Source: Rhodospirillaceae bacterium
Lineage (GTDB): Bacteria; Pseudomonadota; Alphaproteobacteria; Rhodospirillales; JABHCV01
Assembly: GCA_018662005.1 (NCBI GenBank)
Contig: JABJHA010000005.1
Span: forward strand, 1-64,000
Direction: 5' to 3'
DNA length: 64,000 nt
Part shown: positions 25,394 through 33,085 of the stretch, one piece after another
Layout: every line of letters begins with the position of its first letter
Numbering within the stretch: position 1 is the first letter of the stretch
The notes under the pieces: generated by a model
Seen by the model: the letters and a program-made list of their open reading frames with translations, nothing else
Databases searched by the model: none
Told to the model about the DNA's origin: nothing
Position numbers and translations under genes: made by a program

Positions 25394-26392
25394 ATGGATT
25401 TAACCAGTATTCCCCGCGTTCAGCTTGCCCACCTGCCAACACCACTGGAGCCGCTGGAAACCCTCAGTCGGCATCTGGATGGCCCTGATATTTATGTCAA
25501 ACGTGATGACTGTACGGGGCTTGCTGGTGGCGGCAATAAAACCCGAAAACTTGAATTCCTGATGGCTGACGCCCTTGAACAGGGGGCCGATACGATTGTC
25601 ACCGCTGGTGCCACCCAATCCAATCATGTGCGCCAGTCCATTGCGGCCGCCGCGAAAATGGGGATGCACGCGGAGGTTCTGCTGGAAGTCAGAACCATTC
25701 GCGATGACGATTACGCGGGCAACGGTAACATTATCCTCGATAACCTGATGGGCGCAAAAATCCATTACTGTGATCCGGTCGATGACCTGAATGCCGACTG
25801 TCAGGCGCTTGCCGATAAACTGGCGGGCGAGGGGGCAAAGCCATATTTCATTCCGGTTGGCGGCTCCAACAAGATCGGCGCCCTGGGTTACGCGGATTGC
25901 GCCAGCGAAATTATCGGCCAATCGGCCGAAATGGGACTGGCCGTTGATGGTATCGTCGTAGCCAGTGGCTCTCAGGGCACCCAGGGCGGCCTGCTGGTCG
26001 GTCTGGCTGCAGGTGGATCAGAATTTCCGGTGCACGGCATTTGCGTTAGCCGGGACGCCCCGGAACTGGAAGAGGCGGTCTTTGACCTGGCTAAACAAAC
26101 AGCCCTGTATGCCGGTCTGACAACGCCCATTGAACGGGCCAGCGTTATCTGTGATGACGGCTACTACGCGCCGGGCTACGGTCAGCCCAACGACGGTATG
26201 ATTGAGGCTGTCACCCTGTGCGCCCGTCTTGAGGGCCTGTTGCTTGATCCGGTCTATTCAGGCAAAGCGATGTCCGGACTGATCGGGAAAATTCGTAATG
26301 GAACCATTAAAAAAGGCGACACGGTGATCTTCATCCACACCGGCGGGCAGGTCGCGCTCCATGCGTACCGTTCAACGTTCGAGGGACTTTGA
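25394..26392 (+). CDS. D-cysteine desulfhydrase / L-cysteate sulfo-lyase family PLP enzyme
   Basis: The 332-residue PLP-dependent beta-family enzyme has the lysine for the cofactor in GGNKTRKLEF. TAGATQSNHVRQS and IPVGGSNKIGALGY are typical of the ACC deaminase/D-cysteine desulfhydrase group. KRDDCTGLAGGGNKTRKL also fits the marine L-cysteate sulfo-lyase CuyA, so D-cysteine (to pyruvate, H2S and ammonia) and L-cysteate are both plausible substrates. ATG 25394 follows AGGAAAAG and gives the family N-terminus; the frame extends upstream to 25346. A transporter pseudogene follows directly. Confidence 0.88.
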   Translation: MDLTSIPRVQLAHLPTPLEPLETLSRHLDGPDIYVKRDDCTGLAGGGNKTRKLEFLMADALEQGADTIVTAGATQSNHVRQSIAAAAKMGMHAEVLLEVRTIRDDDYAGNGNIILDNLMGAKIHYCDPVDDLNADCQALADKLAGEGAKPYFIPVGGSNKIGALGYADCASEIIGQSAEMGLAVDGIVVASGSQGTQGGLLVGLAAGGSEFPVHGICVSRDAPELEEAVFDLAKQTALYAGLTTPIERASVICDDGYYAPGYGQPNDGMIEAVTLCARLEGLLLDPVYSGKAMSGLIGKIRNGTIKKGDTVIFIHTGGQVALHAYRSTFEGL

Positions 26393-26402
26393 TCTAAATG
26401 CC

Positions 26403-26618
26403 TCCGGTTGCGGCTATGACAATTGGTATGCCGCACTTCCAAACCTGACAGCCGGTTGAGCTGTGAGCGTTCAACTGTCTGTCCCTGCAATAACGGCCTT
26501 CGGTGGGGTTATCTTGCTTTCGGAAGATCTAACGCTGCGTCTGTTGCTGGTCTCTGCTGCAACGCTGGGCGGTGTCGCAATCGTGTTGGCACAGTGTGCA
26601 GGAGAGGGAACCCGATAA
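26403..26618 (+). pseudogene. C-terminal remnant of an EamA/DMT-family transporter
   Basis: One reading frame from 26403 to the TAA at 26616-26618 reads like the end of a drug/metabolite transporter: GYDNWYAALPNLTAG, stop, AVSVQLSVPAITAFGG, then VILLSEDLTLRLLLVSAAT and GGVAIVLAQ. A TGA at 26457-26459 interrupts it, and everything upstream of the last two helices is missing. It lies 10 bases after the desulfhydrase stop. A once-linked exporter or importer lost by deletion is the simplest reading. Confidence 0.75.
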
Positions 26619-26636
26619 ATCTAGAGCTGGATAGAC

Positions 26637-27071
26637 TCACTTCTGGATTGGCATTGTGTAGCAAACCGCATCGCCATCCAGAACAACAGTGCCATCATCA
26701 CTTATAACACGGGTCTTGAGCTCTGTTATGGGTTTGTCGGGCCGTGATTTGCTGACCTCAACCTCGCCAGTGATGGTGTCTCCAGGGCGAACAGGCGCGT
26801 TGAAATTCCAATTTACCTGTAGGAACACCGTACCGGGGCCCGGCAAGTCTTCTGCAACGACGGCGTTCAGAATTGCACTTGTGATACCACCCTGAACCAC
26901 AATGCCTCCGAAACGGGTCGCTTTGGCAACCTCTTTATCATAATGCAGCGGATTACGGTCACCACTGATTTCAGTGAATAACTCAATGTCTTGGGCTGTT
27001 ACTTTCCTAGATCTCCGGGCTGTCTGGCCAACCTGGGGCATCCCGTTTGGCCATATTTCTGTTGATGTCAT
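26637..27071 (-). CDS. MaoC-family (R)-specific enoyl-CoA hydratase-like protein
   Basis: The 144-residue hot-dog-fold protein has the hydratase motif ITEISGDRNPLHYDKEVAKATRF-type (FTEISGDRNPLHYD, about 31-44), whose Asp and His are catalytic, and GGIVVQGGITSAIL. It probably hydrates a trans-2-enoyl-CoA or acts on another acyl thioester. ATG 27071 with AGGAG eight bases upstream was chosen over the open frame from 27125. It follows the alpha/beta hydrolase gene on the same strand with a 54-base gap, suggesting one operon. Confidence 0.88.
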   Translation of the reverse strand: MTSTEIWPNGMPQVGQTARRSRKVTAQDIELFTEISGDRNPLHYDKEVAKATRFGGIVVQGGITSAILNAVVAEDLPGPGTVFLQVNWNFNAPVRPGDTITGEVEVSKSRPDKPITELKTRVISDDGTVVLDGDAVCYTMPIQK

Positions 27072-27125
27072 TGTCCATTCTCCTGGTATGCTTTGAGTTA
27101 CAAAGTTGTTGGTCCGGTCTCGCAA

Positions 27126-28037
27126 TCAGGCGTCCGCAAATCGCATGCCCTGGGCCGCTACTCTTTTTGGGAAAAACGTAACGACTGCCGGACTTGACTC
27201 TGATGTTTGACCCTCAACCCGCTGCACGTGCTCCAAAATGAGTGCATTAACTTTCGCGGCATGAGTAATTGGAAGCATATGCCCGGCATGAGGAATGGTG
27301 CTATGGCGCGAACCGGGAATGGCCTCGGCGATGATACGCGTCAGTCGTCGGGTCGGCCGGGGAGAGTCGGTGCCGCACAGGATCAGTGTCGGCGTCTTGA
27401 TTTCGGCCAGCGCTATCAGCGGTGATTTCTCACACAGTAAAGCATGGAAATCCTGGTGGACCTTATGCATTTGATTGCTGGTCCGCCATTTACGATCAGG
27501 CGAGAGGTTTGACCAGGCCTCTTCACCGCACCAGTATTCGACAAATCTTTGCGCAGCGGCCATCGGAAAACCCGTGACAACGGATTTACCAATGTCACGT
27601 ACAACACCAACGATTTCGGTGAGCTCAGTCATAGGTTCATGCTCTGTGTCATCTTCCTGGGCAAGCAGATAAAAAGCTGTGGGCTCGATCAGGCTCAGGC
27701 TGGCAATGCGAGAGCCCAGTTTCATGGCCGTCTGTAAGGCGATGGCTCCACCGTAGGAATGTCCAACCAGATGGACGGGGTCGTCGGTGCGGTTTATCAC
27801 TGCGGCGACGATCTCGACCTCGTTGGCCAAGGTGTGGGGTCGGGGGCCGGGCCATGGTTCCGTGTCGCCGTAACCCAAAAGGTCCGGTGCGATGATCCGG
27901 TATTGATCCGACCAGTCAGTGGTCGCCGCCTTCCACTGTCTATGCGAGCCGGTTGAACTGTGCAACAGGACGATGGTTTTACCGGAACCTTCGTCCAGGA
28001 ATGCAACTTTTCTGCCGTTAACGTCGATGGATTGCAT
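27126..28037 (-). CDS. Alpha/beta hydrolase
   Basis: This 303-residue alpha/beta hydrolase of the MhpC/epoxide hydrolase type has the oxyanion loop LLHSSTGSHRQW (about 24-35). The nucleophile elbow is VGHSYGG (about 91-97), the acid is in LILCGTDSPRPTR and the catalytic His in IPHAGHMLPITH. There is no signal peptide. ATG 28037 follows AGGAG by 8 bases. It is first in a pair with the MaoC gene and divergent from the BTAD regulator. The substrate is unknown. Confidence 0.88.
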   Translation of the reverse strand: MQSIDVNGRKVAFLDEGSGKTIVLLHSSTGSHRQWKAATTDWSDQYRIIAPDLLGYGDTEPWPGPRPHTLANEVEIVAAVINRTDDPVHLVGHSYGGAIALQTAMKLGSRIASLSLIEPTAFYLLAQEDDTEHEPMTELTEIVGVVRDIGKSVVTGFPMAAAQRFVEYWCGEEAWSNLSPDRKWRTSNQMHKVHQDFHALLCEKSPLIALAEIKTPTLILCGTDSPRPTRRLTRIIAEAIPGSRHSTIPHAGHMLPITHAAKVNALILEHVQRVEGQTSESSPAVVTFFPKRVAAQGMRFADA

Positions 28038-28294
28038 GGCCGTTTCTCCTATGATTATTTTAGAATTCAACATGTCCCTTGGCGCCCACGCTGGTTCAGC
28101 GCCAACACGTCGAATTGTGTGGGTAGGATGTCAAGCGAGCGTTCGCCGAAGCGTTGGAGAAGCGTCAATCCACCGTCAATTTACTATTTGAATGAAAAAA
28201 CATTGCTGTATGTGGGACTCGTGAAGTCTGATAAAGTGCGAGAAATCTTAAATTCCAATTTTTTGAGGACCTTAAAAGGGCTCGAATCAAGCCA

Positions 28295-30454
28295 ATGGCA
28301 CAGATACGTGTTGAGCTTCTTGGTGAATTTTGTCTGCGCGACGAATTGGGACATGAGGTTCCGGTGCGCAGTCCCAAGCTCCGTGCCTTGATCACCTATT
28401 TGGCCCTACATCCCGATCAACAGGTCAAACGCGAGACCCTAGCCAGCCTCCTTTGGGGCGAGAGCCCAGAGAACCAGGCCCGCCAGAGTCTGCGCCAAGC
28501 CATTCTTTCCCTACGCAAGTCCCTTGGTGAGGCCGCCGCCGATGCCCTCGAGGTGGACGACAATACGGTCACCTTCCGCAGTGCTGCGGGCCGAACCGAT
28601 GTCGCCGAATTCCAGACCAACATCGCAGAGGGCAAACTGGACGAAGCTGTGGCCGCTTACCGTGGCGATCTGATGGAGGAACCGGCAGTTTATTCGGATG
28701 CGTTCGAAGCCTGGATTGCACAGGAACGGGCACGGCTCGCCGACCTTGCCTGCGTGACAATGGAGGCGCTTGGCAATCGGCTGCTGAAGGAAGGTGACAG
28801 CGCTCGAGCGATCCAGGTTGGAATACAGCTTCAGGCCCAGGACCCGTGGCGCGAGACCGGTGCCCGGCTGCTCATGACGGCCTATGTGATGGCTGGCCGA
28901 GGCGCCGAGGCGCTCAAGCATTATCAGGCAGTTGCCGCTGCCCTCAGGCTCGAACTCGACACCGATCCGGATGCCCGGACGATCCGTCTTGCGGAAATGA
29001 TTCGAGAGGGAGCTAGTATAGCGCTGCTATTGGATTCCGAGGAGACCGACAAGAATTTTGGGGAGGAAACGCATAACAAAGAATCCCCAGGTACGGCTGG
29101 GTTGACGTCGGCGACCCGGGTTAGGCCGCGGCAGTGGATTGGTGTTGCAGCGGTAATACTAGTCGCCATCTTTAGCTGGGCAATGTGGGACACTTATAGT
29201 CGTGCCCCCGTTTCCACGTCCACAGATTCCACGGATGCGACTGCGGGCATTCACTTGCGCGACAAACCTTCCATCGCGGTCCTGCCGTTCGCGAACATGA
29301 GTGGAGACCCCGACCAGGAATACTTCGCCGACGGCATTACCGAGGACATCATAACGGGTCTCTCGAAATTTGGATTGTTCTACGTCATCAGCCGCAACTC
29401 TACCTTCTCGTACAAGGGGGCCCCGGTAAATGTAAGGGATGTTGCGCGCGAACTTGGCGTTCAATATGTGCTGGAGGGCAGCGTCCGCAAAACCGTTGGC
29501 CAGGTCCGCATCAGCGCCCAACTTATCGACGCCGTCGCTGACACGCATATATGGGCCGAGAAATACGACGGGGAACTTAAGGACATCTTCAGGCTCCAGG
29601 AAGATATAACGCAGAGTATCGTCACCACCATCGCGCCACAGTTCCTGTCCGCCGAGATGGAGCGAACACAGCGCAAAGACGTTCGAAATTTTGACGCCTG
29701 GGATGCCTTCATTCGTGCTTATTGGCACTTTTTCCGGTTCACCCGCGATGACAACGCAACGGCACAAAATTTGCTTCAAAAGGCCATTGAGTTAACCCCC
29801 AATCTGGCGCAATACCATGGGTTGCTGGCCGTTACCCATCTTATGGACGCCCTCTATGGATGGAGTGACTCACGGGATGTCTCGCTCAGCCTGGCCCTTG
29901 AGCGCGCCGAACGCGGCATCGCGCTGGACGACAATAATTCCCTGGCGATCAGAGCAATCGGGGCCACCCATTTCTTTTCAAAGAACCACGATGTTGCTCT
30001 CAGTTATTACCGAAAGGCCGTTCAGGTGAACCCGAACGAAGCTGAAAACCGGGCTCTCCTGGGTGGGGCATTGGGTGTCGCTGGCGACTATGAAGGGGCG
30101 CGCGAACAGTTCGAAGCGGCTTTCAGTCTCAGCCCGCGCGATGTCCATGTTGCAACCTGGTACAACTATCTGGCTATCGCCGCCTTTGTCGCCGGCCGGG
30201 ACGAGGAAGCGGTTGAGTGGTCAAAAAAGACAGTTCAGGCAAACCCGCAGTTCCCGGGGGGGCATCGCTCACTGGCCGCCAGTTACGGCAGTATAGGAAA
30301 ACTTAAAGAAGCCACGGATGCGCGATTGAAGTTGCAGGAACTTCTCCCCCATCTGACTATCTCGCAGCTTCGCGAGAACCTTCCCTATTTCAAGGAATCG
30401 AAAACCATGGAACGTTATCTCGACGGCTTGAGAAAAGCCGGATTGCCGGAATGA
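28295..30454 (+). CDS. BTAD/winged-helix regulator with membrane helix, TolB-like domain and TPRs
   Basis: The 719-residue protein has an N-terminal SARP-type winged helix (about 1-95: LLGEFCLRDELGHEVPVRS, LLWGES). A BTAD domain follows (about 97-245) and a membrane helix at about 281-299. A TolB/FlgO-like domain (about 322-450: KPSIAVLPFANMSGDPDQEY) and TPR repeats (about 470-710) complete it. Such proteins are often misnamed adenylate cyclases; no cyclase domain is present. It may regulate the divergent hydrolase-MaoC pair. Its last five bases lie inside a 46-bp block repeated at 36675-36720. Confidence 0.9.
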   Translation: MAQIRVELLGEFCLRDELGHEVPVRSPKLRALITYLALHPDQQVKRETLASLLWGESPENQARQSLRQAILSLRKSLGEAAADALEVDDNTVTFRSAAGRTDVAEFQTNIAEGKLDEAVAAYRGDLMEEPAVYSDAFEAWIAQERARLADLACVTMEALGNRLLKEGDSARAIQVGIQLQAQDPWRETGARLLMTAYVMAGRGAEALKHYQAVAAALRLELDTDPDARTIRLAEMIREGASIALLLDSEETDKNFGEETHNKESPGTAGLTSATRVRPRQWIGVAAVILVAIFSWAMWDTYSRAPVSTSTDSTDATAGIHLRDKPSIAVLPFANMSGDPDQEYFADGITEDIITGLSKFGLFYVISRNSTFSYKGAPVNVRDVARELGVQYVLEGSVRKTVGQVRISAQLIDAVADTHIWAEKYDGELKDIFRLQEDITQSIVTTIAPQFLSAEMERTQRKDVRNFDAWDAFIRAYWHFFRFTRDDNATAQNLLQKAIELTPNLAQYHGLLAVTHLMDALYGWSDSRDVSLSLALERAERGIALDDNNSLAIRAIGATHFFSKNHDVALSYYRKAVQVNPNEAENRALLGGALGVAGDYEGAREQFEAAFSLSPRDVHVATWYNYLAIAAFVAGRDEEAVEWSKKTVQANPQFPGGHRSLAASYGSIGKLKEATDARLKLQELLPHLTISQLRENLPYFKESKTMERYLDGLRKAGLPE

Positions 30455-30495
30455 GGGTGCCATAAACGACAATTTTCTTAAGCAGATCAAGACGG
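30450..30495 (+). repeat. 46-bp copy of part of the gene at 36558-36842
   Basis: This block differs from 36675-36720 at only 3 of 46 positions. In the distant copy it codes (minus strand) for part of a small membrane protein. Here it starts five bases before the end of the BTAD gene and runs into the gap, with no coding context. It marks one edge of the AT-rich accessory region. Confidence 0.85.
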
Positions 30496-30511
30496 AATTG
30501 CCGGAGCGGTG

Positions 30512-30577
30512 CTATTTCCATATGAAGTAAAATATCACCGCTGTTGCGACAGTCATGAGCACAAAGAGCACTTCCAT
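30512..30577 (-). CDS. Possible 21-residue hydrophobic microprotein
   Basis: The frame ATG 30577 to TAG encodes MEVLFVLMTVATAVIFYFIWK, a single membrane-length hydrophobic stretch with a charged end. The upstream sequence has only a weak purine-rich ribosome site (GAGAC). It starts 12 bases after the stop of the next small membrane gene on the same strand. It could be a real small membrane protein or chance. Confidence 0.35.
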   Translation of the reverse strand: MEVLFVLMTVATAVIFYFIWK

Positions 30578-30589
30578 ATTATGTCTCGC

Positions 30590-30760
30590 TTACTCGTTTT
30601 TTCTATCTGCACCCAGTGCGAACCAGGCAAATACTGATCCGACGGAGCTAATGGCAATGGCTTCCAGATACTGACCATTAATGACGGTCACGACAACCAA
30701 GCCAATAATGACAAGGACGCCAACGCCAACTATCCCCCGCCAAATTTTAGCCTTGTTCAC
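30590..30760 (-). CDS. Small membrane protein, 56 residues
   Basis: The protein has two hydrophobic segments (about 7-24 and 31-50), a basic start (MNKAKIWR) and a short charged end (GADRKNE). GTG at 30760 follows GGGAG by 7 bases and is preferred over an upstream ATG (30826), which would add a polar stretch. I know no family. It stands at the edge of the AT-rich region, next to another possible small membrane peptide. Confidence 0.6.
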   Translation of the reverse strand: MNKAKIWRGIVGVGVLVIIGLVVVTVINGQYLEAIAISSVGSVFAWFALGADRKNE

Positions 30761-30965
30761 TTGTTTCTCCCTCGCCCTTGTCTTATAATTTAATTGGTCT
30801 TGAGGTGAACACCCGGAGGGTGCCAAATCTTAGAATATCAAGCGAAGACGACCTTGATGCGGACTTACCGGTTCCATGACGGTGTCGTCAGCAGCTTATT
30901 CTTTCAAAACCAGACATTCTCTTTATTCACCCCAAGGCCACTTATAAATCTATAAAGTTTTGCCC

Positions 30966-30998
30966 CCGGCCCCGACCATTCAGGGCCGGTTTTCTTTT
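30966..30998 (+). terminator. Plus-strand terminator with no matching gene
   Basis: CCGGCCC (30966-30972) and GGGCCGG (30983-30989) form a perfect 7-bp stem followed by TTTTCTTTT. The T run is on the plus strand, yet all genes around it are on the minus strand. A short plus-strand transcript may end here. Confidence 0.6.
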
Positions 30999-31026
30999 GC
31001 CCGTTTTGACGCATGTTCTGAGTCGT

Positions 31027-31143
31027 CTACTCTCCGTCTGGGTCAGTTTTTTTCGGCTCTTTTTTTATCTTGCGGTATTCCCCAATCACTTTGACGACGA
31101 AAAACGCAGCAATGCCGAGTAAGATTAGATCAAACAGGTCCAT
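31027..31143 (-). CDS. Small membrane protein, 38 residues
   Basis: ATG 31143 to TAG 31027 encodes a 38-residue peptide with one hydrophobic helix (MDLFDLILLGIAAFFVVKVI) and a basic-acidic tail (GEYRKIKKEPKKTDPDGE). GGAGG sits 8 bases upstream, inside the end of the preceding gene, whose stop is 3 bases before this start. The strong ribosome site and tight spacing argue that it is translated. No family is recognised. Confidence 0.65.
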   Translation of the reverse strand: MDLFDLILLGIAAFFVVKVIGEYRKIKKEPKKTDPDGE

Positions 31144-31146
31144 CAC

Positions 31147-31443
31147 TTAATCCTCCAAACCCTGAATAATAACCGCTAATAATGCCAGCGGCACTGTCAC
31201 GGCTTCAGCCTCACACTTCACATCACCATCTTCAAGAAAGGCATATACCCCAACACCGTCTGCCGTCCGCCCTACATGCCAGTGGGTAGTGGGAAGCTTC
31301 TCATGCAGCAGGTCTAGGCAAGCATCAACAGAGGACGTGAAGTCTCGATCCGTTACATGGAGTGTCGATGCAATTTTTCTGTCCAGGTTTGAGTCCGCAC
31401 CCGATGCCGAACGGATTGTGGATTCAAGTTTAGAAAGGTTCAT
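31147..31443 (-). CDS. Small protein, possibly phage ABA-sandwich domain
   Basis: The 98-residue protein runs from ATG 31443 (GAGGG just upstream). Its pattern, a LESTIRSASGADSNLDRKIA start, a middle FTSSVDACLDLL and an end EAVTVPLALLAVIIQGLE, resembles the small phage-type ABA-sandwich proteins. That is by eye and tentative. A TTG at 31536 would give 129 residues, but it would overlap the 54-residue gene upstream. It is in a tight row of small minus-strand genes. Confidence 0.65.
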   Translation of the reverse strand: MNLSKLESTIRSASGADSNLDRKIASTLHVTDRDFTSSVDACLDLLHEKLPTTHWHVGRTADGVGVYAFLEDGDVKCEAEAVTVPLALLAVIIQGLED

Positions 31444-31477
31444 TTTTCCCTCAACCTCACCCCAAACCCCAGGTCGT

Positions 31478-31642
31478 TCAAGATTCTTCTTCACGGCGGT
31501 GAAAAGCTTTGCGCCTGTTGGCCACCCGTCGTTCAATCTCTTCCCAAGGGGCTACGTTGTGTCTCCGGTCTTTATGTGAGCGCCGGGGAATGTCGGCGCG
31601 TTCCTTTGGCCGCTCTTTGGATCGTTTGGGTGTTTCTTTCAT
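31478..31642 (-). CDS. Small very basic protein, 54 residues
   Basis: ATG 31642 to TGA 31478 encodes a 54-residue protein full of Arg, Lys and Glu (MKETPKRSKERPKERADIP start, EEIERRVANRRKAFHRREEES end). The ATG directly abuts the stop of the upstream gene (31643). AGGAG lies six bases before it. A nucleic-acid-binding or disordered protein is possible. No family is recognised. Confidence 0.6.
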   Translation of the reverse strand: MKETPKRSKERPKERADIPRRSHKDRRHNVAPWEEIERRVANRRKAFHRREEES

Positions 31643-31966
31643 CTATTTCTCCTCGACTTCCAGATAGCCCCGTTCGATAGCCGTTTCCATGGCTTGGGCT
31701 GCGGAGACAAACTCCTCGAAGGCGATGCGCAACTCACGTAGTCGTTTGATCTGGTCATGTGATGGTATGCCCTCGCTTGCAGAAGAAATAGCGAAGAGTT
31801 CCTTCAAGTAGGCTCCGCGAATGTGGGCGACCAGTTTGATTACGGGCGTCAGGTCTTCGATCTTTAACGAGGGAATCATCGGATCGATAATTTCCTTGTT
31901 AAGTGTTTTTATTTTCCTGTCTATCTCGAGCAATAACCGGCTGTGGTCTTCCATGTCATGAGACAT
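31643..31966 (-). CDS. Unrecognised 107-residue helical protein
   Basis: This small soluble protein appears almost wholly alpha-helical: heptad-like stretches at about 8-28 (RLLLEIDRKIKTLNKEI) and 70-100 (QIKRLRELRIAFEEFVSAAQ). There is no signal peptide. It is second in a minus-strand row after the TerB-like gene and is directly followed by the basic 54-residue gene. I do not recognise a family. Confidence 0.65.
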   Translation of the reverse strand: MSHDMEDHSRLLLEIDRKIKTLNKEIIDPMIPSLKIEDLTPVIKLVAHIRGAYLKELFAISSASEGIPSHDQIKRLRELRIAFEEFVSAAQAMETAIERGYLEVEEK

Positions 31967-32038
31967 TTAATATTTTCTCCATTCTAGGGGGCGTCCTTTA
32001 ATCTACTTTGTCTCTCATCCGCACCCCAGGTCCTTCGT

Positions 32039-32521
32039 TCATTTTTTTACAAACAGTTCTTCGAAGTTAAAGGCCGTATTGTTAAGGGGGTGAGATTGAT
32101 CAAGAAAAATTGAGGTGTCGTTCTTCAGCATAAGGAACTTCCTGATTCCGGACGCAATATTTTTGTCAATATTGAAGGCTTTCTCGAACTTTTGAATAAT
32201 GTCCTGTTCCCCCTTCTTTATGTGGCCGTCAGTCTGCATTGTGTCATACAGGTTTATGATGATGGCTAACCTCTGTGTGCCAGAGAGGCCCGGGGTGGCA
32301 TTTAACAAAAAATCATCAACACTGTTGTTATTGGTATAGTTGAAGGCCTTGCTTATTAGGGATTGCAACTCCCCATCATTTATCGTTTCCATCTCCACGA
32401 GTTTGCCGAAAAGAGCAATCAACTGTCCCTTTTCTTGAGGTGTGGTTTTCTCATCCACCCTAATTTCATAGGCCATCGATACCGCTAGGGCAAACAGCGG
32501 CGTAAGCGGTTCATTTTCCAT
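32039..32521 (-). CDS. TerB-like domain protein
   Basis: The 160-residue protein has a repeated all-helical layout with a TerB-like acidic pattern (INLYDTMQTDGHIKKGEQDIIQKFEKAF, about 90-117) and an N-terminal half (ALAVSMAYEIRVDEKTTPQEKGQL) built the same way. TerB-type domains bind metals through such acidic turns and are linked to stress or tellurite phenotypes. The match is by pattern. It heads the row of small genes in the AT-rich region. Confidence 0.65.
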   Translation of the reverse strand: MENEPLTPLFALAVSMAYEIRVDEKTTPQEKGQLIALFGKLVEMETINDGELQSLISKAFNYTNNNSVDDFLLNATPGLSGTQRLAIIINLYDTMQTDGHIKKGEQDIIQKFEKAFNIDKNIASGIRKFLMLKNDTSIFLDQSHPLNNTAFNFEELFVKK

Positions 32522-32697
32522 ATCACTTCTCCTTAAGCCTAACGCCGACCCTCGTCTCTCGAAAACCCTGAGCGTTCGATTAATAGTCGAATGCTCTATT
32601 TCAACGCACCATTGGTAATGGCGAGGTCATACTCCCTTAGCAGAGGAGCGCTCCTTACCTTCCCGATTGTTACCCATGTGTTGCCCAGAAGCAATCA

Positions 32698-32727
32698 AGG
32701 TCCTAGCCGTTTCCAGCTAGGACCTTG
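32698..32727 (-). terminator. Hairpin beside the tRNA-Asn fragment
   Basis: The arms AAGGTCCTAGC and GCTAGGACCTT pair perfectly over 11 bp. The hairpin occupies the same position relative to the tRNA fragment as the hairpin at 36912-36943 does to the intact tRNA-Asn. It is probably the original terminator of a tRNA-Asn gene. Confidence 0.6.
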
Positions 32728-32734
32728 ATGTAAA

Positions 32735-32781
32735 TGGCTCCGGCTGCAGGACTCGAACCTGCGACATACAGATTAACAGTC
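32735..32781 (-). pseudogene. 3' half of tRNA-Asn (attachment-site-like fragment)
   Basis: These 47 bases match 36951-36997 of the intact tRNA-Asn at 45 positions, covering the CCA end, T arm, variable loop and anticodon. The two mismatches are adjacent, in the anticodon stem. The match stops abruptly at 32781. A partial 3' tRNA copy in direct orientation is what site-specific integration at a tRNA leaves behind. Confidence 0.85.
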
Positions 32782-33000
32782 TTAATGCTGAACCAGACAC
32801 AATATCGAAAGTAGGGCAGATGATTGCTGGCTCTATCTCGGAGATTGAGGACGTCTTGGAGAAACACGGGTACATCGAATGGCTCTCTGCATGAACCGCG
32901 TTGTCTCGCCCTTGCCCTGTTCCTTCCGGTGCTGGATTGGCTGGTGAGGGCGTTGCAGTAACCCATTAACCCCGCCCAAGTGGCGGGGCTACTTTATGAG

Positions 33001-33063
33001 GATGTCCGCTAAGCGTAGAAAAGCAGACATTCTCAGGCCGAGGAAATTTCTTCTGCTAATAGC
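33001..33063 (+). repeat. Dispersed repeat, partial copy (3' module)
   Basis: This copy has the inverted repeat ATGTCCGCT/AGCAGACAT (33002-33030), then the shared tail ending in GCTAATAGCCA. It lacks the first two inverted-repeat modules found in the copies at 33551 and 34257. It sits just beyond the 3' end of the VOC gene. Confidence 0.75.
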
Positions 33064-33085
33064 CACAACCGGACTTCACCCAGAC

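Larger units (their letters stand above)
32522..33085. other. 564-bp gap without a convincing gene
   Basis: This stretch contains an 11-bp-stem hairpin (32698-32727), the tRNA-Asn fragment (32735-32781), a second GC-rich hairpin (arms CCCCGCC/GGCGGGG, 32970-32988) and one partial copy of the dispersed repeat (33001-33063). A plus-strand frame ending near 32894 (VLEKHGYIEWLSA) could be the tail of a lost gene but has no start or homologue that I recognise. Confidence 0.6.

Noticed and set aside
28295-30454. Calling the BTAD protein an adenylate cyclase
   Set aside because: Such proteins are often so named, but no cyclase metal-binding motif or catalytic domain is present.
31444-31536. TTG-started longer version of the 98-residue protein
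   Set aside because: It would overlap the 54-residue gene, which has a better ribosome site and abuts the upstream stop. ATG 31443 lies just after that gene's end.
32782-32894. Plus-strand frame ending MIAGSISEIEDVLEKHG
   Set aside because: It could be the tail of a lost gene, but it has no start, runs back into the tRNA fragment, and has no family that I recognise.
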